Of a stretch of 64,000 nt of DNA, positions 55,239 to 63,857 are shown piece after piece. The stretch spans positions 3,906,001-3,970,000 of the forward strand of contig NZ_CP149822.1 in NCBI RefSeq assembly GCF_038396755.1, written 5' to 3'. Numbering within the stretch: the first letter of the stretch is position 1; every line of letters starts with the position of its first letter. The DNA is from Chitinophaga pollutisoli. Its GTDB lineage: Bacteria; Bacteroidota; Bacteroidia; Chitinophagales; Chitinophagaceae. The notes under the pieces were generated by a model, which was given only the letters and a program-made list of their open reading frames with translations, ran no database searches and was not told the DNA's origin. Both the position numbers and the translations under genes were made by a program.

Positions 55239-56575
55239 ATGCAGCTGCGGAGAATTTTGACATGGATAGGGGCCTTCGTGGCTTTGACGGCAGTAGCGGC
55301 CTGGGCGGTGCCATTGCTGAACGGCGGCATAGTGGCGGAACCTTTGCGCCACCGGGGCAAGGTGCATATCCGGAAAGACGGCGGGAAGTACACGCTCATC
55401 CGCAACGGCAAACCGTTTTTTGTGCAAGGCGCCTCCGGCCGGGGGACCTCGCCTTCCTCGCCGCATCCGGCGGAAATACTGTGAGAACTTACGACACCAT
55501 CGGCCTCGCGGCCTTCCTCGACGAAGCGCAGCGCCTCGGCATCGCGGTGATCGCAGGGTTGCCGGTGCCTTCGAGCGCGTATGAAAAATTCTTTTACCGT
55601 AATGGAAAGAAGACGGATGCTTTATTGGAAAGCATCCGCAGCGCGGTACTGCGGTACCGGCATCATCCCGCGCTACTCATGTGGTGCCTGGGGAACGAGC
55701 CGGTGATGACGTGGAAGCCCGGGCACAAGGGGTTTTATTCCACCTTCAACCGCCTGCTCGCCACAATACACCAGCTCGATCCGGAACACCCCGTCACCAC
55801 CACCATTCCCAATTTCAATATTGTCCAGATCTGGATGACGCGTCAAAAAGTGCCCGGCCTCGACCTGATTTCTTTCAATACATTCGGGCAGCTGAACAAG
55901 CTGAGCGCCCGGCTGGAGCGGTTTTCCCGTATTTGGGACGGGCCTTTCCTCGTGGCGGAATGGGGTACTCTCGGGCCCTGGGAATCCGACATCACAGCCT
56001 GGCAGGCGCCCGTCGAAAATACAAGTAGCAAGAAGGCCGAACAGTTGCGGAAGATGCACGCCGCTGATCTTCCCCTTCACAACCCCCGCTGCCTCGGCGC
56101 CCTCGCTTTCTACTGGGGCCACCGCCAGGAAGCCACCGGCACCTGGTTCAGCCTGTTCTCAGAATCCGGGCAGCCTACCGAATCAGTAGCCGCGCTCCGC
56201 GAAGTATGGGGAAAGCCCACGCACAACGACGCCTGGCCCAAAGTGAATTACATGCTGCTTGGCGGCAAAGGCGCCCGCGATAATATTTTACTTGCGTCCG
56301 GCGCGCAGTATACGGCCTCGCTGCTCCTGGATACCAGCAACACTGCGCTCATCGAAACCTTGCGGTGGCGCGTGGCGCAGGAAGACTGGTACCAATATCC
56401 CGGGCGGAGGAATCGTCCGCAGCCCCTGCTGGATACGGTTATCCGTGCGGTAGACGGGCTGGAGCTGGCTTTCGCGGTGCCGCGGCGGGGAGGTCCGTAC
56501 CGGATTTTTGTGGAAGTCAATGCCCGGAACGGAAACATCGCCAACGCCAACACGCCATTTTATGTTGTTGAATAA
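55239..56575 (+). pseudogene. Clan A (GH2/GH5-like) glycoside hydrolase, frame broken by one base
   Basis: The N-terminal part (from 55239) is a membrane or signal anchor (ILTWIGAFVALTAVAAW) and the start of a TIM barrel (IRKDGGKYTLIRNGKPFFVQ). The rest lies in another frame to 56575: GGNTVRTYDTIGLAAF, LMWCLGNEPVMTW (acid/base Glu154, corrected numbering), LDLISFNTFGQL and PFLVAEWGTLGPW (nucleophile Glu241), then a C-terminal beta domain (FAVPRRGGPYRIFVEV ... ANANTPFYV). One extra G in the G5 run at 55441-55445 restores a 445-residue protein (GASGRGDLAFL). Both catalytic Glu are present, so if intact it is an active glycosidase. It lies 3 bases before the glycosyltransferase gene and resembles that protein's C-terminal domain. 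Confidence 0.85.
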
Positions 56576-56578
56576 CCG

Positions 56579-57787
56579 ATGGGGGATTTGAAACAAGCGC
56601 CACAACCCACCCGGAGCGATATGCTCTCGCTGCGCCTGATGATCGCCATCGGTACGCTGGGACTCTGCTTTTTCCTGTTTTGCCTGCTCAACCCCCTTCA
56701 CATCGGGCATCCTGTGTTGTACTGGATGCTGGTGAGCGCTACGGTATTCTCCTGCCTGCGGGTGCTGCACGAATGGTATCATTACCTGTTCATCTCCATT
56801 CCCACACCTAAATCCGGGAATAAGCGGTTCACCGTCGATATCCTGACGACCTTCTGTCCGGGGGAGCCTTACGAAATGATCGTGGAAACCCTCGAAGCCA
56901 TGCAGGCCGTCACCTACCCGCATACCTCCTGGCTCTGCGATGAAGCCGGTGACCCCTACCTGAAAGAAATCTGCCGTAAACTCGGCGTGCGGCACATAAC
57001 GCGCAACCACCGCACCAACGCCAAGGCAGGTAACATCAATAACGCACTGCAATACGCCACCGGAGAACTTTGCGTGGTGCTCGACCCGGATCATATACCG
57101 GCGCCGAATCTCCTCGACCCCATCATTCCTTTCTTCAACGACGAAAAAATTGGTTATGTACAGATTGTGCAGGCGTATTACAACCTGGGCGACAGCCTGA
57201 TCGCCAAAGGCGCGGCGCAGCAAACATTCCATTTCTACGGGCCGATGATGATGACCATGAACCGCTATGGAACCGTGCCCGCCATCGGGGCCAACTGCAC
57301 GTTCAGACGCAGCGCGCTGGACGCCATCGGTGGGCATGCGGCGGGACTGGCGGAAGATATGCACACTGCGATGCAGCTGCACGCCAAAGGCTGGAAGTCC
57401 GCTTACCTGCCCGCGGTGCTCACGGAAGGAAGGGTGCCTTCGACACTTTCTGCCTATTACAAGCAACAACTGAAGTGGTCGCGCGGCTGCCTGGAATTGT
57501 TGTTCGTCACCTATCCGAAACTGTTTAAAAACTTCACCTGGGCGCAACGCTTCCATTACGGCACGGCTCCGCTGCATTATTTATCCGGCCTGATTTTCCT
57601 GTTGAACTTCATCGTGCCGGTGGTATCGCTTTCGATGGGGATTATTCCGTTTAAGATGGATCTCGTCTTATTTGGATTGGCGGGATTGCCTTTCCTGGTG
57701 AGTATCCTGGCTATCCGGCATTTTGTGCAGCAATGGGTAATGGGCCGGGGGAAAGGGGGAATCATGTGCTGGGGGGCTTCCTGCTGA
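56579..57787 (+). CDS. Membrane family 2 glycosyltransferase (cellulose synthase-like), first half of a frame-split fusion
   Basis: Two N-terminal membrane helices (21-40, 45-62) precede the catalytic domain: TFCPGEPYEMI, CDEAGDPY (Asp121, Asp125), NHRTNAKAGNINNAL, VVLDPDH (Asp169, Asp171), AEDMHTAM (Asp260) and QQLKW (296-300), the D,D,D,Q(Q/R)xxW-type set of processive polysaccharide synthases. Then helices near 325-348 and 356-376. The frame ends at 57787 after junk residues, but the family's remaining helices continue in the next frame. One extra G in the G5 run at 57747-57751 joins this to the ORF ending at 60333 (1251 residues overall). It should polymerise a UDP- or GDP-sugar at the inner membrane. 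Confidence 0.88.
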   Translation: MGDLKQAPQPTRSDMLSLRLMIAIGTLGLCFFLFCLLNPLHIGHPVLYWMLVSATVFSCLRVLHEWYHYLFISIPTPKSGNKRFTVDILTTFCPGEPYEMIVETLEAMQAVTYPHTSWLCDEAGDPYLKEICRKLGVRHITRNHRTNAKAGNINNALQYATGELCVVLDPDHIPAPNLLDPIIPFFNDEKIGYVQIVQAYYNLGDSLIAKGAAQQTFHFYGPMMMTMNRYGTVPAIGANCTFRRSALDAIGGHAAGLAEDMHTAMQLHAKGWKSAYLPAVLTEGRVPSTLSAYYKQQLKWSRGCLELLFVTYPKLFKNFTWAQRFHYGTAPLHYLSGLIFLLNFIVPVVSLSMGIIPFKMDLVLFGLAGLPFLVSILAIRHFVQQWVMGRGKGGIMCWGASC

Positions 57788-60333
57788 TCGGGACGTGGTG
57801 GGTGCACATCCTGGGATTGGTGTATACGGTCATCCGGAAGAAAGTACCCTACATCCCCACGCCGAAAGACGATCGTGAAAAAGACAACTGGCTGCTCAAC
57901 CTGCCGAATATCGTGGTGGCAGCGTGTTCGCTTGCGGCGATCGTGTTTGGCTTGTACATCGACTGGAACCCTTACACCTGGATCATGGCGGGCATCGCGG
58001 GGATTAACTTCGCGGTGATGGTGTTCAATATCGCCATCAGCCGGCAGAAAGACGTGCAGGAGGTACGGGCGCGGTTCAGGGTGCTGCGCAATAGTTTTTC
58101 GTATTACAGAATGCTGAAACAATATTTCTGGAACTTCCGGCACGGCATTTACGCCGGGCTGCGGCAGTTCGCTTTCCCGATCATGTTGCTGATGGCCATT
58201 TCGACGCTGTATTTGTTCAGCAGCATGCGCCGTGGCAATGTTTCCGGAGGGTTGGGAGAACAGCGGGAGGAAGTTTTTTATACCGGTGTTTTCCAGCCTT
58301 CGGAACCGGGCGGCATTACGGAGAAAGCAGGGTGGGAAGATTTTCAGCGGCGCTTTGCCGTACATGCGGATATCGTTTCGGTGTACATTCCCTGGGGTGA
58401 CGGGCCCCGGTCGGAAGTGCCGCTGCAACTGGCGGAAGCGATATACAGAAACGGCTCGTCGCCCATGATCACCTGGGAGCCCTGGGCTTCGGGGTTTACT
58501 TTTTCCGCCAACGATCCCGAGCTCAGCCGCGAAAGGAAGGTCATGGCCCGGATCGTGGCCGGCGTGTTCGACGGTTATGTGAGGAAATTCGCGCGGCAGG
58601 TGAAGGCGCTCAACCGGCCGGTGTTCCTGCGCTTCGCGCATGAGGCCGATAATCCTGGTTATCCCTGGTCTGCCACCGGTGGGAATACACCCGAAGAAAT
58701 GAAAAACGCCTGGCGGCGTGTGCATGCCATTTTCCTCTCCGAACGCGCCTACAATGCCGTGTGGGTCTGGAACCCCTGGAAGCCCGAAGCTGTGGAGCCC
58801 TACTTCCCGGGCCGCAGGTACGTAGATTGGATCGGCGTAACGATGCTCAACTATGATTCGCTGGCCGCGGAAAAGGAATACGCATTCGCGGAATTGTATG
58901 CTCCCTTCCACCGCAAACCCATCTTCCGCTCCGGCCTCCCCGTAATGGTGGCGGAAGGCGGATCGTTGCGGACCGCCCACCAGCGTAAATGGATGGAGGA
59001 CGCCGCACGCGCCATTTCCACGAGCTGCCGGGAGGTGCAGGCCTTCGTGGTTTTCCATTCCGCCTTCGACCGGAATGTACCGCCCGGCGCCGGCGTGCCC
59101 ATGCTCGACTGGCGGATTGCCGACGCGGGAAATTTCTTCAGGGTCACCGGCGGAATTAAAAAAACAGGTGCCGCTCCCCTGAAGCAGTTGCGCTACATCA
59201 CGCCGCCGGCGCCTGCGGTACGCCCCCGGTGGACCGACACGCTGCGCGGCATGGAGTACCAGAAAGGCGGCAACTGGTTCCGCAACCTGCATGCGCTTAC
59301 GCGCGCGGAGGTGATACAGGATTTCCATGCGATGCGGGAAACGGGCGTTAATACCGTACGCCGCTACGGTCCCGGCGCATACGACCGCAACGTACTGGCC
59401 GCTGCGCGGGAATCGTCGCTGGGGTTGCATTACGGGTTCTGGCTCCCGCCCGTGTCCGACGCGGTTGCCGGGGAGGCGATGTTGCGGGAGAAGGCTGCGG
59501 AAATCGTTGCGGAAGTGAAGCGGTTGAGGCTTCATCCCGAAATCAAAGCCTGGAGTATTGCCAACACGTCTTTCAAATTCCTGCAATACCGTTTCGTGAA
59601 ACCCGGTTACCTCTACCAGCAAAAAGCCTATACGCAATGGCTGCGGCAGCTGGTACAGGAAATCCGGAAGGCGGATGCTTCCCGCCCGGTGACCATCGAT
59701 GTGGACGCAAACAGCCAGATAGCGGGGCTTTTGCAATACCTGTACGATGAAATTCCGCAGGTTGCTGCGTTTGGCGTGGTACTGCCGCCCGACGGCGAAG
59801 GGCTCGTGCAGCTGGCAGATGTAACGGCGCCGTATTTTATCAGCCGCGCACCGGTAAGTTTATATGCTACGGCAGGACCAACGCGCAACGGGGTTTTCAT
59901 TACTTCCTGGCAAGATGAAGAAGCCACCAACCGCATAACTTTCGACGGGCTGTTGGATACCGACGGCCGCCGGAAACCGGACTGGCACCGGTTGCACGCG
60001 ATCTGGAAAGGCGGCGGGGAAAAGGAGTCCGTGCCGGAGATCAGCATCCTGCGGCCCGCCATAGCAGCGCGGGAAGGCAAAACGCTGGAATACCGCGCGC
60101 TGCTCCGGGAAAACGGGAACTGGCAATATGCTTCTGAGGGTGATATTGCTTTTGAGTGGAGCCTCGTGCGGCTGGACCGGCAAGGGAAAGCCATCCGGCG
60201 GGACAAATTGGGCAATGGCGCGGTGATCCGTGTGGAGATACCTTTCAACCCGGCATCGTACCGGTTGCATGTGTCTGCAGCAAGGGGAGGTGATGTGTCT
60301 GTAGCGATGGCAACGCTCAACACGCCCTTGTGA
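57733..60333 (+). CDS. Second half of the synthase fusion: membrane helices, GH26-like domain and degenerate GH-like domain
   Basis: In corrected numbering, helices at about 399-419, 443-460, 469-487 and 529-548 complete the transferase membrane part. A GH26-like TIM barrel follows (about 565-865) with VSVYIPWGDGP, PMITWEPWASG, FLRFAHEADN (His688, Glu689, acid/base) and VMVAEGGS (Glu793, nucleophile). The last ~370 residues form another barrel (GMEYQKGGNWFRNL, FHAMRETGVNTVRRYGPGAY, KAWSIANTS) where the usual NE pair is Asn996-Thr997 and no nucleophile Glu is visible, so it is probably a binding domain; a C-terminal beta part (ASYRLHVSAARGG) resembles that of the preceding hydrolase. The Met at 57733 is unlikely to be a real start because it falls inside the transferase. 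Confidence 0.85.
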   Translation: MGNGPGERGNHVLGGFLLIGTWWVHILGLVYTVIRKKVPYIPTPKDDREKDNWLLNLPNIVVAACSLAAIVFGLYIDWNPYTWIMAGIAGINFAVMVFNIAISRQKDVQEVRARFRVLRNSFSYYRMLKQYFWNFRHGIYAGLRQFAFPIMLLMAISTLYLFSSMRRGNVSGGLGEQREEVFYTGVFQPSEPGGITEKAGWEDFQRRFAVHADIVSVYIPWGDGPRSEVPLQLAEAIYRNGSSPMITWEPWASGFTFSANDPELSRERKVMARIVAGVFDGYVRKFARQVKALNRPVFLRFAHEADNPGYPWSATGGNTPEEMKNAWRRVHAIFLSERAYNAVWVWNPWKPEAVEPYFPGRRYVDWIGVTMLNYDSLAAEKEYAFAELYAPFHRKPIFRSGLPVMVAEGGSLRTAHQRKWMEDAARAISTSCREVQAFVVFHSAFDRNVPPGAGVPMLDWRIADAGNFFRVTGGIKKTGAAPLKQLRYITPPAPAVRPRWTDTLRGMEYQKGGNWFRNLHALTRAEVIQDFHAMRETGVNTVRRYGPGAYDRNVLAAARESSLGLHYGFWLPPVSDAVAGEAMLREKAAEIVAEVKRLRLHPEIKAWSIANTSFKFLQYRFVKPGYLYQQKAYTQWLRQLVQEIRKADASRPVTIDVDANSQIAGLLQYLYDEIPQVAAFGVVLPPDGEGLVQLADVTAPYFISRAPVSLYATAGPTRNGVFITSWQDEEATNRITFDGLLDTDGRRKPDWHRLHAIWKGGGEKESVPEISILRPAIAAREGKTLEYRALLRENGNWQYASEGDIAFEWSLVRLDRQGKAIRRDKLGNGAVIRVEIPFNPASYRLHVSAARGGDVSVAMATLNTPL

Positions 60334-60335
60334 GC

Positions 60336-60563
60336 TCAGCTCAGGCGTGCCGCGTAATTCTTTTTCACGAATTGATTGATGAACGTGTTTAACCCGAGGC
60401 CCTTCCGGGCGAGGGATTTCATTTCTTCCACCGGCGCAACGCCCGGCACTATGTAATTGTAATGATACGCTGTACCGTCTTTAAAGTGGACATTGATATA
60501 CCGCTCGTCAATTTCATAATACCGGACGCCGGAAACGCCGCTGAGATTTTTGTACGGCTGCAT
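60336..60563 (-). CDS. KTSC-domain small protein
   Basis: 75 residues from ATG 60563, a typical KTSC length: NLSGVSGVRYYEIDERYINV, KDGTAYHYNYI and KSLARKGLGLNTFINQFVKKNY. KTSC domains are small and of unknown biochemical role, sometimes linked to RNA or lysyl-tRNA synthetase partners. An alternative GTG start at 60626 would overlap the stop of the NTF2-like gene as GTGA and add 21 residues with no homology character; coupling makes that possible. Confidence 0.8.
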   Translation of the reverse strand: MQPYKNLSGVSGVRYYEIDERYINVHFKDGTAYHYNYIVPGVAPVEEMKSLARKGLGLNTFINQFVKKNYAARLS

Positions 60564-60622
60564 GAAGACGTGGTTTTGGTGTGAATAATAGATACCGGGA
60601 GGGAATGGAAGGGTGAAAAAAT

Positions 60623-61060
60623 TCACTTTCCGTCGAGCCGGGTTACATGCGCCGCGATGGCTATCCAGCGGCCGTCGCGCTTTTCGTAGACATCCATATA
60701 GTTGTTTTTGACGGTTGTTTCTTTCCCGTTTTGGGTCATGGTGAATTCCACCACGGCCACCACGATCCCGATATTTCCTTTCACGGTGATCTCCACATTG
60801 TCGATCATGGCGGAGGTAATGGGCATGGCGGGTTTCGCTACATTTTTGATGAGGTCTTTTTTGCTGATGCGCGCGCCGGCAGCGTTGATCATCACGAGAT
60901 CATCGGCCACGATGCGGTGGATGGTGGCGGTATCTTTTTCAGGGTACGCCTGGATCCAGTCGGCATTGTGGTTGCGGAGGGCGTTGTGGTCTGCGTCTTG
61001 CGCACGGGCGGATAAAACGGAGAGCAGTGAAAAGGCGGCAAGCAGGATGGGGAGTTGCAT
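60623..61060 (-). CDS. Exported SnoaL/NTF2-like (DUF4440) protein
   Basis: 145 residues with a signal peptide (LLSVLSARAQ). The remaining ~120 residues have the cone-shaped NTF2-like fold: NHNADWIQAYPEKDTATIHR, IVADDLVMINAAGARISKKDL, VEITVKGNIGIVVAVVEFTM and NYMDVYEKRDGRWIAIAAH. Such proteins bind or isomerise small molecules, or are simple dimer scaffolds; no catalytic residues can be assigned. Probably in one transcript with the KTSC gene. Confidence 0.88.
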   Translation of the reverse strand: MQLPILLAAFSLLSVLSARAQDADHNALRNHNADWIQAYPEKDTATIHRIVADDLVMINAAGARISKKDLIKNVAKPAMPITSAMIDNVEITVKGNIGIVVAVVEFTMTQNGKETTVKNNYMDVYEKRDGRWIAIAAHVTRLDGK

Positions 61061-61188
61061 AACAGGGGATTTAACTGGAATTATTCACTGAATGTACGAA
61101 ATTCCCCTGCATCCGGGAGGTATTTTTCTTGATAAAATAGAATTTAAATAACTGATTATCAAAGCATTAAAACCCTTCATCAAATTAG

Positions 61189-61219
61189 TTGACAAAAGCA
61201 ACTATATTTTGTAGATTTG
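61189..61219 (+). promoter_or_regulatory. Bacteroidota-type promoter of the GNAT gene
   Basis: TTG at 61189-61191 and TAGATTTG at 61212-61219, an exact TAnnTTTG box, with 20 bases between. The GNAT ATG at 61227 is 7 bases past the box, so transcription would start at or next to the start codon, giving a leaderless message. Confidence 0.6.
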
Positions 61220-61226
61220 AAGCACC

Positions 61227-61700
61227 ATGCAAGCAGCCATTACTTTCCAAACCGCCACTACGCCGGAACAATACCAATCCGCTTGTGGTATTTTCCGTGC
61301 TTACGCCCGGTCGCTGGATTTTGACTTGCAATTCCAGGGTTTTGAGGCGGAACTGGAGCATATCCATGAGCAATACGGCGCCCCGGATGGCGCACTCATC
61401 CTGGCTTACAACGGCAACCGGGTAGTGGGTTGCATCGCGGTGCGGAAATTTGCCGAAGGGGAATCCGAACTGAAAAGGATGTTCGTGCTCCCGGAGTTCC
61501 GCGGCCACCGGCTAGGCGAAACCCTGCTCCAGCAAGCCCTCGGGGCCGCCAAAGCCCTGGGCTACCGCAATGTCAAACTGGATACCCTGCCCAATATGAC
61601 CTCCGCCATCAAACTCTACGAAGCGCATGGCTTCAAAAAAATCGCGCCTTACAGGTTCAATCCCATGCAAGGCGCGATCTTTATGGAAGCGGATCTGTAA
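61227..61700 (+). CDS. GNAT-family N-acetyltransferase
   Basis: 157 residues with the GNAT core: LILAYNGNRVVGCIAVRKF, SELKRMFVLPEFRGHRLGETLLQQAL (acetyl-CoA pyrophosphate loop RGHRLG) and NVKLDTLPNMTSAIKLYEAHGFKKI. It transfers an acetyl group from acetyl-CoA to an unknown amine in the cytoplasm. It converges with the GH92 gene (6-base gap) and has an own promoter upstream. Confidence 0.93.
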   Translation: MQAAITFQTATTPEQYQSACGIFRAYARSLDFDLQFQGFEAELEHIHEQYGAPDGALILAYNGNRVVGCIAVRKFAEGESELKRMFVLPEFRGHRLGETLLQQALGAAKALGYRNVKLDTLPNMTSAIKLYEAHGFKKIAPYRFNPMQGAIFMEADL

Positions 61701-61706
61701 ACTTTT

Positions 61707-63857
61707 TTATTTCGTTTCGACCACTATTTCCCCTCCCAGCTGGAAAAGGCTATGCGGCACAAACCATCCCTGCTGCAACTTCCCGTTCACCCGAACGCCC
61801 GCCAGGTCGCGGCTTTTGCCCTGCCTGCGGATCGTGAGCCATTTGCCGTTTTCCGCTTTCCAGCGCACTTCGTCGAATAAGGGCACGGTGGCCAGGTATT
61901 CCGGATCGGTGGCGGAAAATGTGTATAACCCCGCCGCGCAGAAAACATACCACGCCGACATTTCCCCCGCGTCATCCATCCCGCAAAGCGCATTGCCAAA
62001 CTCACCGATGCCGTACAGGTGGTTCAGGATCGTATCGATGACTTTTTGCGACTTCTCCGGTTTATTGATGAAGTAATATGAGAACGGCGCCTCATGGTCG
62101 GGCTGGTTGCCGTGGCAATACTGACCGATCATCGATTCCACGTTCCGCGCGATGTGATTCGGGTTCCAGGGAACGGTGAACAGCGAGTCCAGCTTGGATT
62201 CGAAACCCGCCGGGCCACCGTATAATTCAATCAGCCCGGGCATATCGTGCGGGGCGTAAAACGAAACCTGCCAGGCGTTCGCTTCGCGGTACATGTATTC
62301 GTAATACGGATATTGCGGGTCGAAGGGCGTGATCCAATCGCCGTTTTCCAGTCGCCCGCGCATGAACCGCGTGGAAGGATCGAACATGTTGCGGTAATTT
62401 TGCGAGCGTTGCATAAGCGTGCGATAGTTGGCCGAATCGCCCAGTGCGCGGGCCAGCTGCGCCAGGGAATAATCGTCGTACGCGTATTCCAGCGTTTTGG
62501 AAACACCCGCTTTGGCCTTGGTTTCCACGTGCGGTTTTTCAATATGCGGATCGGAGATAAACCCTTTCTCGATATATTCCTTCACATGCGGACGGGCGCC
62601 GGGTTCCATGTTCGCATTCTTCAGCAGGATTTCATACGTTCCCTTCACATCGAAATCGTTAATACCGCGCAAATAAGCACCCGCAATGGTGGAAGCGCCG
62701 TGGTCGCCATGGAAGAAAGTGGGGATGAAACCGCGTTTGTCGCCCACGTCTTTCATCGACCTGATCACATCCAGCGCCACATCAGGCGCAAGCAATCCGA
62801 GCAGTACATCTTTATTGCGATATGTATCCCAGAGTGAAGGTTCAGTGTAATACCGGAAGCCTTTATTGTCTTTCTGGCGTTTGGCGTCGGTGAAATCTCC
62901 GTTCACATCGCTGCGCAGGGCGGGCCAGAGGAAGGAGCGGTAGAGGCTGGAGTAGAAAAGGCTGCGTTGTTTTTCGGTACCGCCTTTCACTTCCACTTTC
63001 GACAGCAGCTTTTCCCATTCCGCTTTGGCGGCGGCCCGGATGGCCGCGAAGGATTTGCCGCCGATTTCCTTGTCCAGGTTCTGTTTGGCATTTTCAGCGC
63101 TCACGAACGAAATCCCGATTTTCATTTCCACGGGTTTCTTGCCGTCTTCTAGCCACACCATTGCATGGCCGGAGCGTTTGCCCTCTTCTGATTTGTCAAG
63201 TTTTTTGATGTTCGTATTGAGGACGGCATAGAAATAAATACGCTCGCCCGTCTGCTGGTAGCCTTGCAGCACGTTCTTGCCCGTTTGCTCGATTCTCCAG
63301 TCGCTCACGCGGTTGTTGGATTTGGCGAGATCGAACAGGATGCGGCGGTTGGCGGGATGTTGATAGTCGTATTGATGGAAGCCCGCGCGGAGGGTGGAGG
63401 TGAGTTTCACATCCACGTTGTAATCGCTGAGGTATACCTGGTAAAACCCGGGTTCGGCGGATTCGCGCTGGTGGGAATAGCGCGACCCCGTGGCGGGGGC
63501 GCTTCCGGAAACGGGCAGCACGGGAATGTTGCAGAGGTTCCAGTGGCCTTTGTTGGTGTGGGTGAATGAGAGAATGACGGAGTCCTCGTATTCGTATCCC
63601 GCGCCGGAGCCGTATTCGGTCATCGGGCTGAGCTGCACCATGGCGTTGGGCAGCGAACTGCCGGGAAAGGTGAGCCCGGCCCAGGAACGCCAGCCTTCCG
63701 GCAGGTGGTAACCTACAATGGCGGAGTCGGTCAGCGGTTCGGTGCCGAGGAAAGTGTTCACGTACTTTGTAAAATTCCCGGCGGATTGTCCATATCCTTC
63801 ATTTGCCTGCATCATCAGCATGCCGGCAAGGCAGATCATGAGCCTTTTCATCATCAT
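61707..63857 (-). CDS. Secreted GH92 family alpha-mannosidase
   Basis: 716 residues with a signal peptide (ends EGYGQ). The N-terminal beta-sandwich (FTKYVNTFLGTEP, GLTFPGSSLPNAMVQLSP, SFTHTNKGHWNLCN) is joined to the (alpha/alpha)6 barrel with YTEPSLWDTYRNKDVLLGLL, EANAWQVSFYAPHDM, CHGNQPDHEAPFSYYF and CGMDDAGEMSAWYVF, the usual GH92 motifs that hold calcium and the acid and base. GH92 enzymes are calcium-dependent exo-alpha-mannosidases acting on N-glycans or mannans. The region 63858-64000 upstream has no gene that can be supported. Confidence 0.95.
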   Translation of the reverse strand: MMMKRLMICLAGMLMMQANEGYGQSAGNFTKYVNTFLGTEPLTDSAIVGYHLPEGWRSWAGLTFPGSSLPNAMVQLSPMTEYGSGAGYEYEDSVILSFTHTNKGHWNLCNIPVLPVSGSAPATGSRYSHQRESAEPGFYQVYLSDYNVDVKLTSTLRAGFHQYDYQHPANRRILFDLAKSNNRVSDWRIEQTGKNVLQGYQQTGERIYFYAVLNTNIKKLDKSEEGKRSGHAMVWLEDGKKPVEMKIGISFVSAENAKQNLDKEIGGKSFAAIRAAAKAEWEKLLSKVEVKGGTEKQRSLFYSSLYRSFLWPALRSDVNGDFTDAKRQKDNKGFRYYTEPSLWDTYRNKDVLLGLLAPDVALDVIRSMKDVGDKRGFIPTFFHGDHGASTIAGAYLRGINDFDVKGTYEILLKNANMEPGARPHVKEYIEKGFISDPHIEKPHVETKAKAGVSKTLEYAYDDYSLAQLARALGDSANYRTLMQRSQNYRNMFDPSTRFMRGRLENGDWITPFDPQYPYYEYMYREANAWQVSFYAPHDMPGLIELYGGPAGFESKLDSLFTVPWNPNHIARNVESMIGQYCHGNQPDHEAPFSYYFINKPEKSQKVIDTILNHLYGIGEFGNALCGMDDAGEMSAWYVFCAAGLYTFSATDPEYLATVPLFDEVRWKAENGKWLTIRRQGKSRDLAGVRVNGKLQQGWFVPHSLFQLGGEIVVETK

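Noticed and set aside
57733..57735. ATG at 57733 as the start of a separate hydrolase gene
   Set aside because: It falls inside the transferase reading region, and the protein it would start continues the transferase's own membrane segment, so a frame break in one gene is the better explanation.
57577..59736. 719-codon minus-strand open frame across the synthase frame break
   Set aside because: It spans the junction but encodes low-complexity Arg/His/Pro-rich sequence with no motifs, whereas both plus-strand halves have strong family motifs.
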